Of a stretch of 64,000 bases of DNA, positions 33,084 through 45,068 are shown piece after piece. The stretch covers positions 62,001 to 126,000 of the forward strand of contig WTXI01000056.1 of assembly GCA_022376515.1 (NCBI GenBank), given 5' to 3'. The notes below the pieces were generated by a model. That model ran no database searches. It was not told the DNA's origin and worked only from the letters and a program-made list of their open reading frames with translations. The translations under genes and the position numbers were made by a program. Origin of the DNA: Lactifluus volemus (Eukaryota; Basidiomycota; Agaricomycetes; Russulales; Russulaceae). Every line of letters begins with the position of its first letter. Position 1 is the stretch's first letter.

Positions 33084-35804
33084 CTACTCTGGACGGTCAA
33101 TGTCGGTGAAGGATGCTGTATCACTAGCAAGGGGATGGAGTGAAACAGAGGTCCCCTGCGGCGCCGTGAGAGAAATGGCCAAGGACGACTGAGTGTTTGC
33201 AGGAGGCGGGTCATTGGGGGCTGGGGCAGAGAAAGTTGACAATGGAATGTCGGTGAAAACACCGAGATCTGCGTTGTTAGTAAGCGGGTCGATGGTTTTG
33301 TTATATGGGGCGATGAGGGGTGGGTGAGAGGTGCATGGAGACTCGGAGACTGCCGAGATGGGATGTGGGTCGGACTCTGATTTAGACGTGGGCGGGATAG
33401 TAGAAGGGTCGAGTGAAGTAACAGCAGAGTGCTCGGTTTCAACAATGACAGGTGGAGACGGGTGGAAAGACTCGACGGTTGGGGTAGTATCAGGGACGTC
33501 GTGGAGCGATAACTCTTCTGCAACATCTATGCGTCTATGATCTGCGGTCGGTGCTAGGGAGGATGACATGATGCCTCGAGGTGAGCGAGTGGTTGACTCG
33601 GGGATCACAGGATGACGGGTGCTGTCAGGATGATGAGCCGGGATATTGCACAACGGGTACGAGAAAGGATCTTTCAAAACGTAGTCAGGATCAGCGGTGG
33701 AACCATCGAAGTCGGTTGGGGCAGCATCGGTGCCTTTATGTAAAGCAATATAAAGATGCCGAATGGGTCGGAGAATATGAAACGAAATGTCATCGGAATC
33801 GCGATCGCGGGCTTCTTGAGAAATCTCGTTCCACAACGCGCAGAATCGGTGCGGCAGTGAATGAAAAAGAGTAATATATCGAAGGTCGAGTTTGGAAATG
33901 CTTGACAGGACGTTTGTTAAATGATGAGCCATATTTGGAATATCCTCGAGACACAAGCGGAAGAGCAGGCCAGTGATGTGGATCAAGTAAACAAATGAAA
34001 CGACGGTTTCATCTCTGAGTCTATCTTGAGACCACGGCCCATAGAGTTCAAGGTGTAGTTTATCGTCGAGTGGTTTAAGTTCATTCTTGAGTGGTTCGAT
34101 CATCCATTCTTCTAAACATCTCATCCCCCAACGTGCAATGCAACCGGCAAGCATCCCTTGAGAACATAAACCCATACTTCTATTGTCGCTGTTGCTCAGA
34201 GACTCCGGAAGAGAGACATCGAGAATATCTATGCCACCCAAAGAGAAAAAGCTTCCGAGGAGGTTCATGGTCGATTGGGGGAGTTGTATCGTGTCTGCCG
34301 CCATCACACAAATGACGACTCGCCTACGACTGTCTTCCTTCGAGACCGAAGTGGTTGACAAACAACGGCTCAAGAATACGGCAAATGCTTCTGCTATCGT
34401 CAAGTCCAGTTCGGCAGACAGGTCGGCAGGAATAATGTCGGAGTAATGAAACACATTCCAGAAGCGAGGGACGGCAGCGAAGAACTGTTCAAATTCCTTC
34501 TCTTGATCGAGAGCGTTAATTGTCGCAATCAGGATACGAGTGTTGATCTCCGCCGACAACTTTGAACCAGTTTCTTGAACGGCCCCAGTCAAGCCCCTCG
34601 AGATTCGTGTGCGATACGTTATGCTTCGGTTATGAGAGGATAGGAACGCTCGAAGGTGTGCACGTTCGGAGGCGGTGAGTCGTGGGCTTGAAGTGGCGAT
34701 GCGAAAGCCACTGGAAGGGGAAGAGAGACGCGAAAGTAACCTGCGAATCTCAAAGAAGGTATATAGCGTCCCATTATAGAAGAACCACGCTGACGAAGAC
34801 AAAGGCGCATAGTACGGGCTGTCGTGCCAGAAGATTGGCATCACAGTGATAAATCCATATACACATCCTGCGAGTCCAACCCACGAAGCCACCCAACTGA
34901 AAACGGTATGGTCGATGTTGAACAGAAATACAATCAGCCCAGAGAAGAACAGGAATAGGGACAGGTGTAGGAGAGCGGTCAATCCTTCGACCGACCCACG
35001 AAGATGGAACTTCTTCACTCCGTTATCAAAGAATGCACGGATCGGCGCTGTATTGTATCGGCTATAGCGTGGCGGGTGAGTGATTGTGACGAATCGACGT
35101 CCCCACTGTTGTAACATTGTTGCCAGTAGGGCACATGTAAGAGCGATGACCAAACTGAGGAACCAGAGTGAGTTGACCCAGACTGCTGATTTCGGTGGAG
35201 AAAAGGGGGGTGGTTGAGCTGGAGTGGCAAGGATTGATGCACGAGATACATTCGGGTCGGCGAGAAGTTGATAGATGTTTGCGAGATAGAATGTAGCGGC
35301 AGAGGTGTCCTGCGGATTTGGCCTGAGGTCTTGAACGGAGACCGTGAGCAATGCCGCGAGGGCAGCAGCGAATAGACCGGTCTACAACAATATTCACGTT
35401 GGCCACTCCAGCATGGAGACCAAGATAGAGACTCACGAAAATAAGGATACCATCACCATCCTTCTGCCAGCGATCGGTCATGTTGCTGTCTTCCTCTTCT
35501 GTCATCTTGACGTACATGTTATAGAGGGGGTTTGATCGATTGGAAAAGTTGGCCTGCTCCTCCGATGCATCCTTTTTATTGTCTTCTCTGTGTAGTCTCC
35601 GAGCCCGGTTTGCGTTATCATCAATATTGAATTGCCCCTGCGAGATTTGACTTTGCTCTGGTCGAGGGATGTCATGAAGGCCAGCTACATGGGAAGATGG
35701 AGTTGAGGACGATAATGCAAGTTGAGAAATAACATACGGGTGTCGCTTCCCTCTCCTGGTGATGTCCCTACACCGATGGCTTCAGTGGGAGCCGCTTGAG
35801 ACAT
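33084..35804 (-). CDS. DUF6535-family membrane protein H (type 3), complete, three exons, ~870 aa
   Basis: Exons are 35738-35804, 35437-35684 and 33084-35381 (introns 53 and 55 nt, phases 1 and 0). Exon 2 is longer than in types 1 and 2 (248 nt): it adds a hydrophilic stretch with DIPRPEQSQISQGQF before the membrane signature MTEEEDSNMTDRWQKD. Type 3 features are QQWGRRFVTITHPPRYS after helix 2, IVFLFNIDHTVFSW in helices 3-4, and a Ser/Arg-rich linker of ~40 residues after helix 4. The core ends at YPLCNIPAH, followed by a Ser/Thr/Pro tail ending DIDRPE. No known catalytic motif. Closest relative is L. Function unknown. Confidence 0.9.
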
Positions 35805-36464
35805 TGGGGAGTTACAGGTATGAGAATTGGAGAGCGATTGAAAGTGAGGTAGAAGCCTGGGCAGAAGCAACCCCGAACCCTGGGCGCTAATATCACACCC
35901 GTGGTAGTCGCCTTACGCAGCCGCACAACATGCGCACAACCATTCTGATCTTCGTTTTGAGTAGTGAGGCCTTGAGGCGCCATGTGTCAGTGGCGTTCCT
36001 CCCCCATTTCAGGGCTTCGGAATAGTAGAGTACCCTGATTTATGTCATAACACTCACCCACCCGTGACACCCTCTTCCCCTGTTGTATTCCATGAGTAGA
36101 AAATGAGGTTAGTGTGTGAGGTCAGTGTGTTCAGAGTGTCGCTGCTAGGTGTTAGAGGGATCAGCATAGACCGGGCCAAACGACCTTAGCGACCAGCTTC
36201 GTCAGACTCTGACTCGGAGTCCGCCATACCCATGCACTTGAGATACTGTAGAATAGAACGTAAGCTGAACTCTGAGTCGCGCATCCTATTAGTAGGCCGC
36301 GTACCGATGGAATGGGGATTAGGGACAGCGGGGTCAGGATGACAGCGTGGGAAGCGTAGCGGACATTGTACAGTTACCCCGACGCTGAGATAAGCACAGA
36401 CAACGCGGCTTCATCCCCAACCACTACTGTACATCCTCGAGGCAGCACCCGACCCTCCAACACC
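35805..36464. repeat. Type 3 upstream block (copy 1 of 3) plus dispersed repeat
   Basis: Bases ~35850-36300 recur upstream of I (~40330-40780), and parts recur upstream of J (~45120-45690), including the words around tgatttatgtcataacactc. It is probably promoter and flank of type 3 genes carried along by duplication. Bases ~36302-36420 are a copy of the dispersed repeat into which the LINE inserted elsewhere. No gene supported. Confidence 0.65.
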
Positions 36465-36920
36465 GGGGGGTGAGGTGAGTCGGAAGTGGGTGAGATGGTA
36501 AGAAGTCGAGTGAAGTGGTTTCAAAGTTGCTACTGTACTTGCAACATTGACATGCGGAGTGTGAGGGAAAGGTTCGTCAGTTGGAGAGTACATCGTGGAG
36601 CGATGACTGTTCTGATAAATGTATGCGGCCATGACTTTCGCTCGACGCGGGAAAGGAGGACACAACGGGCTCTGTGGAAGGAGTGACGCTCAGAACGACA
36701 TCGGGTGGGTTGGCAAGGGGCTGGGATGATCGCTAGAGGATGAGTCGTCTCGTCTGTCGTGCTGTTGGTGTGATGACGCACGGTGGATACGAAAATGGCT
36801 CGGAGTCATCATCAGCATCGGTGCCTTGATATAAAAAAATGTCGAATAGGTATGAGAATCCCATCCAAAATGCGAACGATCAACGGTTCGGCACTTCTCG
36901 TATGATTTCTAGAGGCTATT
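36465..36920 (-). pseudogene. C-terminal relic of a type 2 DUF6535 gene (copy 1)
   Basis: This stretch aligns with the end of the core and the proximal tail of gene K (about 46960-47400), including the region encoding DDDSEP and the downstream word gttctgataaatgtatgcg. It has several frameshifts and no membrane part. A second, nearly identical relic lies at 40945-41395. It is the remnant of a type 2 gene once placed beside a type 3 gene. Confidence 0.7.
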
Positions 36921-37303
36921 GCCGCACCTATTGGGGAGATGTGGGGCAGACTTCGATTCTCGACTTTTATTACCTCTACACATAACATGGATCAGTACCC
37001 GCGGCTGCTCTACATCCTTTCATGTAATCGCTGGTAATTGTACACAAACTACAACCCATTCAGGTGGCGAGTATTTAACGGGCGCGAGTGCGTATGAACG
37101 GGATATTGAAAGAATAGGAAGCAGTCTCTTCAAAAATATTCCAACATAATGTGTCGAACATTGCATTTGCTTAAGGCCCTCATCATCTGGAACATGAGCC
37201 AGCATAGCATACAACAACAGTCAGCCTCGACAGGAACTTCAAAGGAAAATAACCTACGTACAAAGACCATCGCTGGGAGCAACTTGCTTCCGCCAAGTGG
37301 GGA
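36921..37303. other. Downstream flank of gene I
   Basis: Nearly identical to 41400-41801 downstream of J. No gene supported. Confidence 0.55.
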
Positions 37304-40283
37304 CTAAGAAGAATTGTCCGATAGGTCGCGATTTTCACTTGACGGATCCAACCGGGGTTCGTGATGGCGCGATCCCAACTCATTTGTATCGTTCGGCTCT
37401 TGGGAATCGTGACGCGCGCCGAGGGGTGGAGTCGTAGGGAGAATAACAGACTCGGAAGCTACCTGAGGAGTGGTAAGAGAGTCGGCAGATGTATCGCATG
37501 ATAAATCCGTGGGTGAATATACATCCACGAGAGGCGCGCTACTAGAGTCAAGCCGAACGATACTAGTAGTAGGCTGTCCTCCAGACTGGGTGTCGGCCAT
37601 GCCGCCCTCGGTTACAGTGGCAGCGACGGAAGCTAAGGGTTGTGAAGTACTGGAACGACCTTCACCTTCGGCAGTGCGGGACGATGACGCAACGACTGCA
37701 GTAGGGCGCTGAATTGCTTCAGGTAAAACCTGATCTGTGATGAATTGATCTGGAACCCGCTGAGATTCCTCCCGTGAGATAGCAGGAGCAATCGGGGCGA
37801 CATAAGGAGAGGGATTGGGCGGGTTGAGTCCAGTTGGAGTGTGCCTGACCTCCCAGCCGGGAGGGAGTGCATTGTTATGCGGATCGGTGGTTTTGTTAGA
37901 TGGGGTGATAAGGGGTGGGTGAGGAGTGAATGTCGACTCGGAGACTGCCGAGGTGGGACGAGGGTCGGACTCTGACTTTGACATTGGCGAGATGGTAGAA
38001 GGGTCGAGTGAAGTACGGCCGGTTGGGGTAGTGTCAGGGACTTCGTGGAGTGATGACTCTTCTGCAAAATGTATGCGTCTATGATCTGCGCTCTGTGGCT
38101 CTCGAGGCGGGCGGGTGATTGACTCGGAGGCGATCTCGTCTGTATCGGTGGAAAGATGAGCCGGGATATGGCACAACGGGTACGAGGATGGGTCTCTCAG
38201 AACGAGGTCAGTATCAGCGGTGGAACCATCGAAGTCGGTCGGGGCAGCATCGGTGTCTTGATGTAAAGCGATATAAAGATGCCGAATGGGTCGGAGAATA
38301 TGAGAAGAAATCTCAGGGGAATCGCGATGGCGCGCTTCTTGAGCAATTTTGTTCCATAAAGCACAGAAGTCGTGCTGCAGTCCAGGAAGAGTATTCTCAA
38401 TGTCGAATTTGGAAATGCATGACAGGATGTTTGTTAAATGATAAGCCATATTTGGAATATCCTCGAGACACAAGCGGAAGAGCGGGCCAGTGATGTGGAT
38501 CAAGTTGGCAAGTAGAACGCTGTTACCATTTGAGAGGTAATTTAGAAGCTCCGCTTCTGATACACCTAGTTGATCCTTGACTAGTGCCACCCAACGCTCA
38601 TCGCGTTCCGACACGCTTGCAATGACGCCAGCAATTATCCCTTGAGAACATAAACCCGTATCCCTGTTGCCGCTGATTCTCAGAGGGTAATCGAGCATAT
38701 CTTTGTTACCCAAAGAAAAAACGCTTCCGAGGACGTTCATGGTCGAATGAGGGAGTTGTATCGTGTCCGCGGCCATCACACAAATGGCGACTCGCTCATC
38801 CATCGAGACCGAAGTAAGTGAGAAACTACGGCTCAAGAATACAGCAAATGCTTCTGCCATCGTCAAGTCCAGTTTGGCAGTCAGTTCGGCAGGAGTAGTG
38901 TTGGAGTAATGAAACACATCCCAGAAGCGAGGGACGGCAGCGAAGAACTGTTCAAATTCCTTCTCTTGATCGAGAGCGTTAACTGTCCCTATCAGGATAC
39001 GAGTGTTGATCTCCGGCGACAACTTTGAACCAGTTTCTTGAACGGTCTCGGTCAAGCCCCTCGAGATTCGTCTGCGACACGCTTTGCTTAGGTTTTTAGA
39101 GATTCGGTAGGCTCGAAGGCGTGAACGGTCGGGGTCGAAGAGTGGTAGGTCTGAAAGGTTGGGGAGGTCGATGCGAAAGCGACTAGAAGAGGAAGGATTG
39201 AAGAAGAGAGCGAGACGCAAAAGTAACCTGCGAATCTCAAGGAAGGTATATAGCGTCCCATTACAGAAGAACCACAGTGACGAAGACAAAGGCGCATAGT
39301 ACGGGCTGTCGTGCCAGAAGATTGGCATCACAGTGATAAATCCATATACACTTCCTGCGAGTCCAACCCAAGAAGCCACCCAACTGAAAACGGTATGGTC
39401 GATGTTGAACAGAAATACAATCAGCCCAGAGAAAAACAGGAACAGGGACAGGTGTAGGAGAGCGGTCAATCCTTCAACCGACCCACGAAGATGAAACTTC
39501 TTCACTCCGTTATCAAAGAATGCACGGATCGGCGCTGTATTGTATTGGCTATAGCGTGGCGGGTGAGTGATTGTGACGAATCGACGCCCCCACTGTTGTA
39601 ACATTGTTGCCAGTAGGGCACATGTAAGCGCGATGGCCAAACTGAGGAACCAGAGTAAATTGACCCAGACTGCTGATCTCGGTGGAGAAAAAGGGGGCGG
39701 TTGAGCTGGAGTGGCAAGGATTGATGCACGAGATACATTCAGGTCGGCGAGAAGTTGATAGATGTTTGCGAGATAGAATGTAGCGGCAGAGGTGTCCTGC
39801 GGATTTGGCCTGAGGTCTTGAACGGAGACCGTGAGCAATGCCGCGAGGGCAGCAGCGAATAAACCGGTCTACAATATTCACGTTGGCCACTCCAGCATGG
39901 AGACCAAGATAGGAACTCACGAAAATAAGGATACCATCACCATCCTTCTGCCAGCGATCGGTCATTTTGCTGTCTTCTTCCTCTGTCATCTTGACGTACA
40001 TGTTATAGAGGGGGCTTGACCGATTGGTAAAGTTGGCCTGCTCCTCCGATGCCTTCATTCTGATATCTTCTTCAAGTTCCTTTGTCATCCTAAGGAACTG
40101 TCTGAGAAAAGACGCTTCGCCAGCAAGGGGAAGGACAGTTTCTATCAGAGTCTCCACGTCATGGAGAACGGCTATAGAGGGATGAAATTGATGATGATAA
40201 AGCAATATGGCGGATAACATACTAGTGTCGACTCCCTCTTCTGTCAAATCCCCTACATCGATGGGAGGAGCCGCTTGAGACAT
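37304..40283 (-). CDS. DUF6535-family membrane protein I (type 3, exchanged tail), complete, three exons, ~958 aa
   Basis: Exons are 40223-40283, 39921-40171 and 37304-39868 (introns 51 and 52 nt). The protein opens MSQAAPPIDVGDLTEEG. Exon 2 encodes a unique amphipathic stretch (FLRQFLRMTKELEEDIRM) before the conserved signature. Four helices, the type 3 linker and the core (ending YPLCHIPAH) are intact. The tail starts as in H and L but then switches to a different sequence. It begins LPPGWEVRHTPTG, which looks like the first half of a WW domain, continues Ser/Thr-rich for ~180 residues, and lacks the DIDRPE end. Only I and J share this end. Function unknown. I and J with their flanks form a recent tandem duplication of ~4.5 kb. 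Confidence 0.9.
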
Positions 40284-40944
40284 TGGGGGGAGTTACAGTA
40301 TGAGAATTGGAGAGCGATTGAAAGTGAGGTGGAAGCCTAGGCAAAAGCAACCCCGAACCCTGGGCGCTAATGTCACACCCGTGGTAGTCGCCTTACGCAG
40401 CCGCACCACATGCGCACAGTTCGTTTTGAGTAGTGAGGCCTTGAGGCCTTGAGGCGCCATGTGTCAGTGGCGTTCCTCCCCCATTTCAGGGTTTCGGAAT
40501 TGTAGGGTACCCTGATTCATGTCATAACACTCACCCACCCGTGACACCCTCTTTCCCTGCTGTATTCCATGAGTAGAAAATGAGGTTGGTGTGTGAGGTC
40601 AGTGTGTTCAGAGAGTCGCCGCTAGGTGTTAGAGGGATCAGCATAGACCGGGCCAAACGACCTTAGCGACCAGCTTCGTCAGACTCCGACTCGGAGTCCG
40701 CCATACCCATGCACTTGAGATACTGTAGAATAGAACGTAAGCTGAACTCTGAGTCGCGCATCCTGTTAGTAGGCCGCGTAACCGATGGAATGGGGATTAG
40801 GGACAGCGGGGTCAGGATGACAGCGTGGGAAGCGTAGCGGACATTGTACAGTTACCCGACGCTGAGATAAGCACTGACAACGCGGCTTCATCCCCAACCA
40901 CTACTGTACATCCTCGAGGCAGCACCCGACCCTCCAACACCGGG
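40284..40944. repeat. Type 3 upstream block (copy 2 of 3) plus dispersed repeat
   Basis: Nearly identical to 35805-36464. It includes the dispersed repeat at ~40780-40900 as an unoccupied LINE target site. No gene supported. Confidence 0.65.
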
Positions 40945-41395
40945 GGGTGAGGTGAGTCGGAAGTGGGTGAGATGGTAAGAAGTGGTTGCAAAGTTGCTAC
41001 TGTACTTGCAACATTGACATGCGGAGTGTGAGGGAAAGGTTCGTCAGTTGGAGGGGGCTATCAGGTACATCGTGGAGCGATGACTGTTCTGATAAATGTA
41101 TGCATGACTTTCGCTCGACGCGGGAAAGGAGGACATGACGGGCTCTGGAAGGAGTGACGCTCAGAACGACGTTGGGTGGGTTGGCAAAGGCTGGGATGAT
41201 GGCTAGAGGATAAGTTGTCTCGTCTGTCGCGCTGTCGGTGTGATGACTCGGGATATTGCACGGTGGGTACGAAAACGGCTCGGAGTCATCATCAGCATGA
41301 GTGCCTTGATGTAAAAAAAAATCAAATAGGTATGAGAATCCATAAAAAATGCGAAACGATCGACGGTTCGGTGCTTCTCATATGATTTCTAGAGG
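40945..41395 (-). pseudogene. C-terminal relic of a type 2 DUF6535 gene (copy 2)
   Basis: Copy of the relic at 36465-36920 with small further deletions; it aligns with the end of the K core and its proximal tail. It has no membrane segment and no long open frame. Confidence 0.7.
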
Positions 41396-41801
41396 CAATT
41401 GCCGCACCTGTTGGGGAGATGTGTGGGAGATGTGGGCAGACTTCGATTCTCGACTTTTTTTACCTCTACGCATAACAAGGATCAGTATCCGCGGCTGCTC
41501 TACATCCTTTCATGTAATCGCTGATAATTGTACACAAACTACAACCCATTCAGGTGGCGAGTATTTAACGGGCGCGAGTGCGTAATGAACGGGATATTGA
41601 AAGAATAGGAAGCAGTCTCTTCAAAAATATTCCAACATAACGTGTCGAACATTGCATTTGCTTAAGGCCCTCATCAACTGGCACATGACCCAGCATAGCA
41701 TACAACAGCAGTCAGCCTCGACAGGAACTTCAAAGAAAAATAGCCTACAAAGACCATCGTTGGTAGCAAGTCGTTGCCAACTTGCTTCCGTCAAGTGGGG
41801 A
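41396..41801. other. Downstream flank of gene J
   Basis: Nearly identical to the downstream flank of gene I (36921-37303). No gene supported. Confidence 0.55.
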
Positions 41802-44800
41802 CTAAGAAGAATTGTCCGATAGGTCGCGATTTTCACCTGACGGATCCAACCGGGGTTCGTGATGGCGCGATCCCAACTCATTTGAATCGTTCGGCTCTTG
41901 GGAATCGTGATGCGCGCCGAGGGGTGGAGCCATAGGGAGAATAACAGACTCGGAAGCTACCAGAGGAGTGGTAAGAGAGTTGGCAGATGTATCGATTGAT
42001 AAGTCCGTGGGTGAATGCACATCTACGGGAGGCGCGCTACTAGAGTCAAGCCGAACGATACTAGTAGTAGGCTGTTCTCCAGACTGGGTGTCGGCCATGC
42101 CGCCCTCTGTTACAGTGGCAGCGACGGAAGTTAAGGTCTCTGAAGTACTGGAACGGCCTTCACCTTTGGCAGTGCGGGACGATGACGCAACGACTACGGT
42201 AGGGTGCTGAATTGCTTCAGGTAACACCTGATCTGTGATGAATTGATCTGGAGCCCGCTGAGATTCCTCCCGTGAGATAGCAGGAGCAATCGGGGTGACA
42301 TAAGGAGAGGGCTTGGGTGGGTTGGGTCCAGTTGGAGTGTGTCTGACCTCCCAGCCGGGAGGGAGTGCGTTGTTATGCGGATCGGTGGTTTTGTTAGATG
42401 GGGTGATAAGGGGTGGGTGAGGAGTGAATGTCGACTCGGAGACTGCCGAGGTGGGACGAGGGTCGGACTTTGACTTTGACATTGGCGAGATGGTAGAAGG
42501 GTCGAGTGAGGTACCAACAGAGTGGCCGGTTGGGGTAGTATCAGGGACTTCGTGGAGTGATGACCCTTCTGCAAAATGTATGCGTCTATGATCTGCGGTC
42601 TGTGGCTCTCGAGGGGGGCGGGTGATTGACTCGGAGGCGATCTCGTCTGTATCGGTGGAAAGATGAGCCGGGATATGGCACAACGGGTACGAGAATGAAT
42701 CTCTCAGAACGTAGTCAGGATCAGCGGTGGAACCATCGAAGTCGGTCGGGGCAGCATCGGTGCCATGATGTAAAGCGATATAAAGATGCCGAATGGGTCG
42801 GAGAATATGAGAAGAAATCTCATCGGAATCGCGATCGCGGGCTTCTTGAGCAATTTCGTTCCACAAAGCACAGAAGTCGTGCTGCATTCCAGGGAGAGTA
42901 TTCTCAATGTTGAATTTGGAAAGGCAAGACAGGATGTTTGTTAAATGATAAGCTCTATTTGGGATATCCTCGAGACACAAGCGGAAGAGCGGGCGAGTGA
43001 TGTGGATCAAGTTGGCAAGTAGAACGCAGTCACAATTTGCGAGGTAATTTCGAAGCACCGCTTCTGATACACCTAGTTGATCCTTGACTAGTGCCTTCCA
43101 ACGCTCATCGCGTTCCGACATGCTTGCAATGACGCCAGCAATTATCCCTTGAGAACATAAACCCGTATGTCTGTTGCCGCTGATTTTCAGAGAACGCGCA
43201 AAATCAAAATCGACCAAATCTATGCCGCCCAAAGAGAAAAGGCTTCCGAGGACGTTCATGGTCGAATGAGGGAGTTGTATTATGTCAGCGGCCATCACAC
43301 AAATGGCAACTCGCCTTCGTCTGTCTTCCATCGAGACCGAAGTAAGTGAGAAACTACGGCTCAAGAATACAGCAAATGCTTCTGCTATCGTCAGGTCCAA
43401 TTTGGCAGACAGTTCGGCAGGAGTGTAATGAAACAGATCCCTCAAGCGGCGAGGGCCAGTAGTGTTGGAGAAATGAAACAGATCCCAGAAGCGAGGGACG
43501 GCATCGAAGAACTGTTCAAATTCCTTCTCTTGATCGAGAGCGTTAATTGTCCGTATCAAGATGCGAGCGTTGATCGCCGGCGACAACTTTGAACCAGTTT
43601 CTTGAACGACTTCGGTCAAGCCACTCGAGATTCGTCTGCGACACGCTATGCTTCGGCTTTGACAGAATCGGTATTCTCGAAGGCGTGCACGGTCGTAGTT
43701 GAAGGGTAGTAGGTTTGAAATGGGGTGGTCGATGAGAACGCGACTACTAGTAGAAGAGGGAGGATCGAAGAAGAGATCGAGACGCAAAAGTAACCTGCGA
43801 ATCTCAAGGAAGATATATAGCGTGCCATTACAGAAGAGCCACAGTGACGAAGACAAAGGCGCATAGTACGGGCTGTCGTGCCAGAAGATTGGCATCACAG
43901 TGATCCATCCATATACACATCCTGCGAGTCCAACCCACGAAACCACCCAACTGAAAACGGTATGGTGGATGTTGAACAGAAACACAACCAGCCCAGAGAA
44001 AAACAGGAACAAGGACAGGTGTAGGAGAGCGGTCAATGCGTCGACCGATCCACGGAGATGAAACTTCTTCACTCCGTTATCAAAGAATGCACGGATAGGC
44101 GCTGTATTGTATCGGCTATAGCGTGGCGGGTGAGTGATCGTGACGAATCGACGCCCCCACTGTTGTAACATTGTCGCCAGTAGGGCACATGTAAGAGCGA
44201 TGACCAAACTGAGGAACCAGAGTGAGTTGACCCAGACTGCTGATTTCGGTGGAGAAAAAGGGGGTGGTTGAGCTGGAGTGGCAAGGATTGATGCACGAGA
44301 TACATTCGGGTCGGCGAGAAGTTGATAGATGTTTGCGAGATAGAATGTAGCTGCAGAGGTGTCCTGCGGATTTGGCCTGAGGTCTTGAACAGAGATCGTG
44401 AGCAATGCCGCGAGAGCAGCAGCGAATAAACCCGTCTACGATATATTTACGTTGGCCACTCCAGCGTGGAGACGAAGATAAGGACTCACGAAAATAAGGA
44501 TACCGTCACCATCCTTCTGCCAGCGATCGGTCATTTTGCTGTCTTCCTCCTCTGTCATCTTGACGTACATGTTATAGAGGGGGCTTGATCGATTGGAAAA
44601 GTTGGCCTGCTCCTCCGATTTGTTATTTTCTCCGTTTACCATCCCGGTGATCGTTCTACCGAAAGACCGTAAGAAACTGCGAACGTTGATATCTCTCCGA
44701 GTCTGCGAGACCTGATTTTGTTCTACGTCGTGGAGACCGGCTATAGAGGGATGAAATTGATAATGATAAAGCAATATGGCGGATAACATACTAGTGTCGA

Positions 44801-45068
44801 CTCTCTCTTCTGTCAAATCCCCTACATTGATGGTTTGCTCCTGCGATGCATCCTTTTTGATCTCTTCGCTGTATAGCCGGTTTGCGCTATCATCGACATT
44901 GAATTTCTCCTGCGAGGTTTGACTTTGCTCTGGTCGAGGGATGTCATGAAGGCCAGCTACATGGGAAGATGGAGTTGAGGGCGATAGAGCAAGAATAAAT
45001 AACATACGGGTGTCGCTTCCCTCTCCTTGTGATTTTCCTACATCGATGGGAGGAGCCGCTTGAGACAT
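41802..45068 (-). CDS. DUF6535-family membrane protein J (type 3, exchanged tail), four exons with a doubled 5' cassette, ~1036 aa
   Basis: Exons are 45008-45068, 44792-44956, 44490-44740 and 41802-44435; the introns are 51, 51 and 54 nt and all joins are in frame. The 5' part is composite. Exon 1 and the start of exon 2 match H (DIPRPEQSQTSQEKF). Exon 2 then continues with NVGDLTEERVDT, which matches exon 1 of I minus its start, followed by the I-type intron and an I-like exon beginning GLHDVEQ. Two paralogous 5' ends have thus been fused in series without losing the frame. The membrane part, type 3 linker and core (ending YPLCHIPAH) follow, then the I-type tail with LPPGWEVRHTPTG. The core carries an extra PRRLRDLFHYT insertion that looks like a local repeat. 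Function unknown. Confidence 0.88.
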
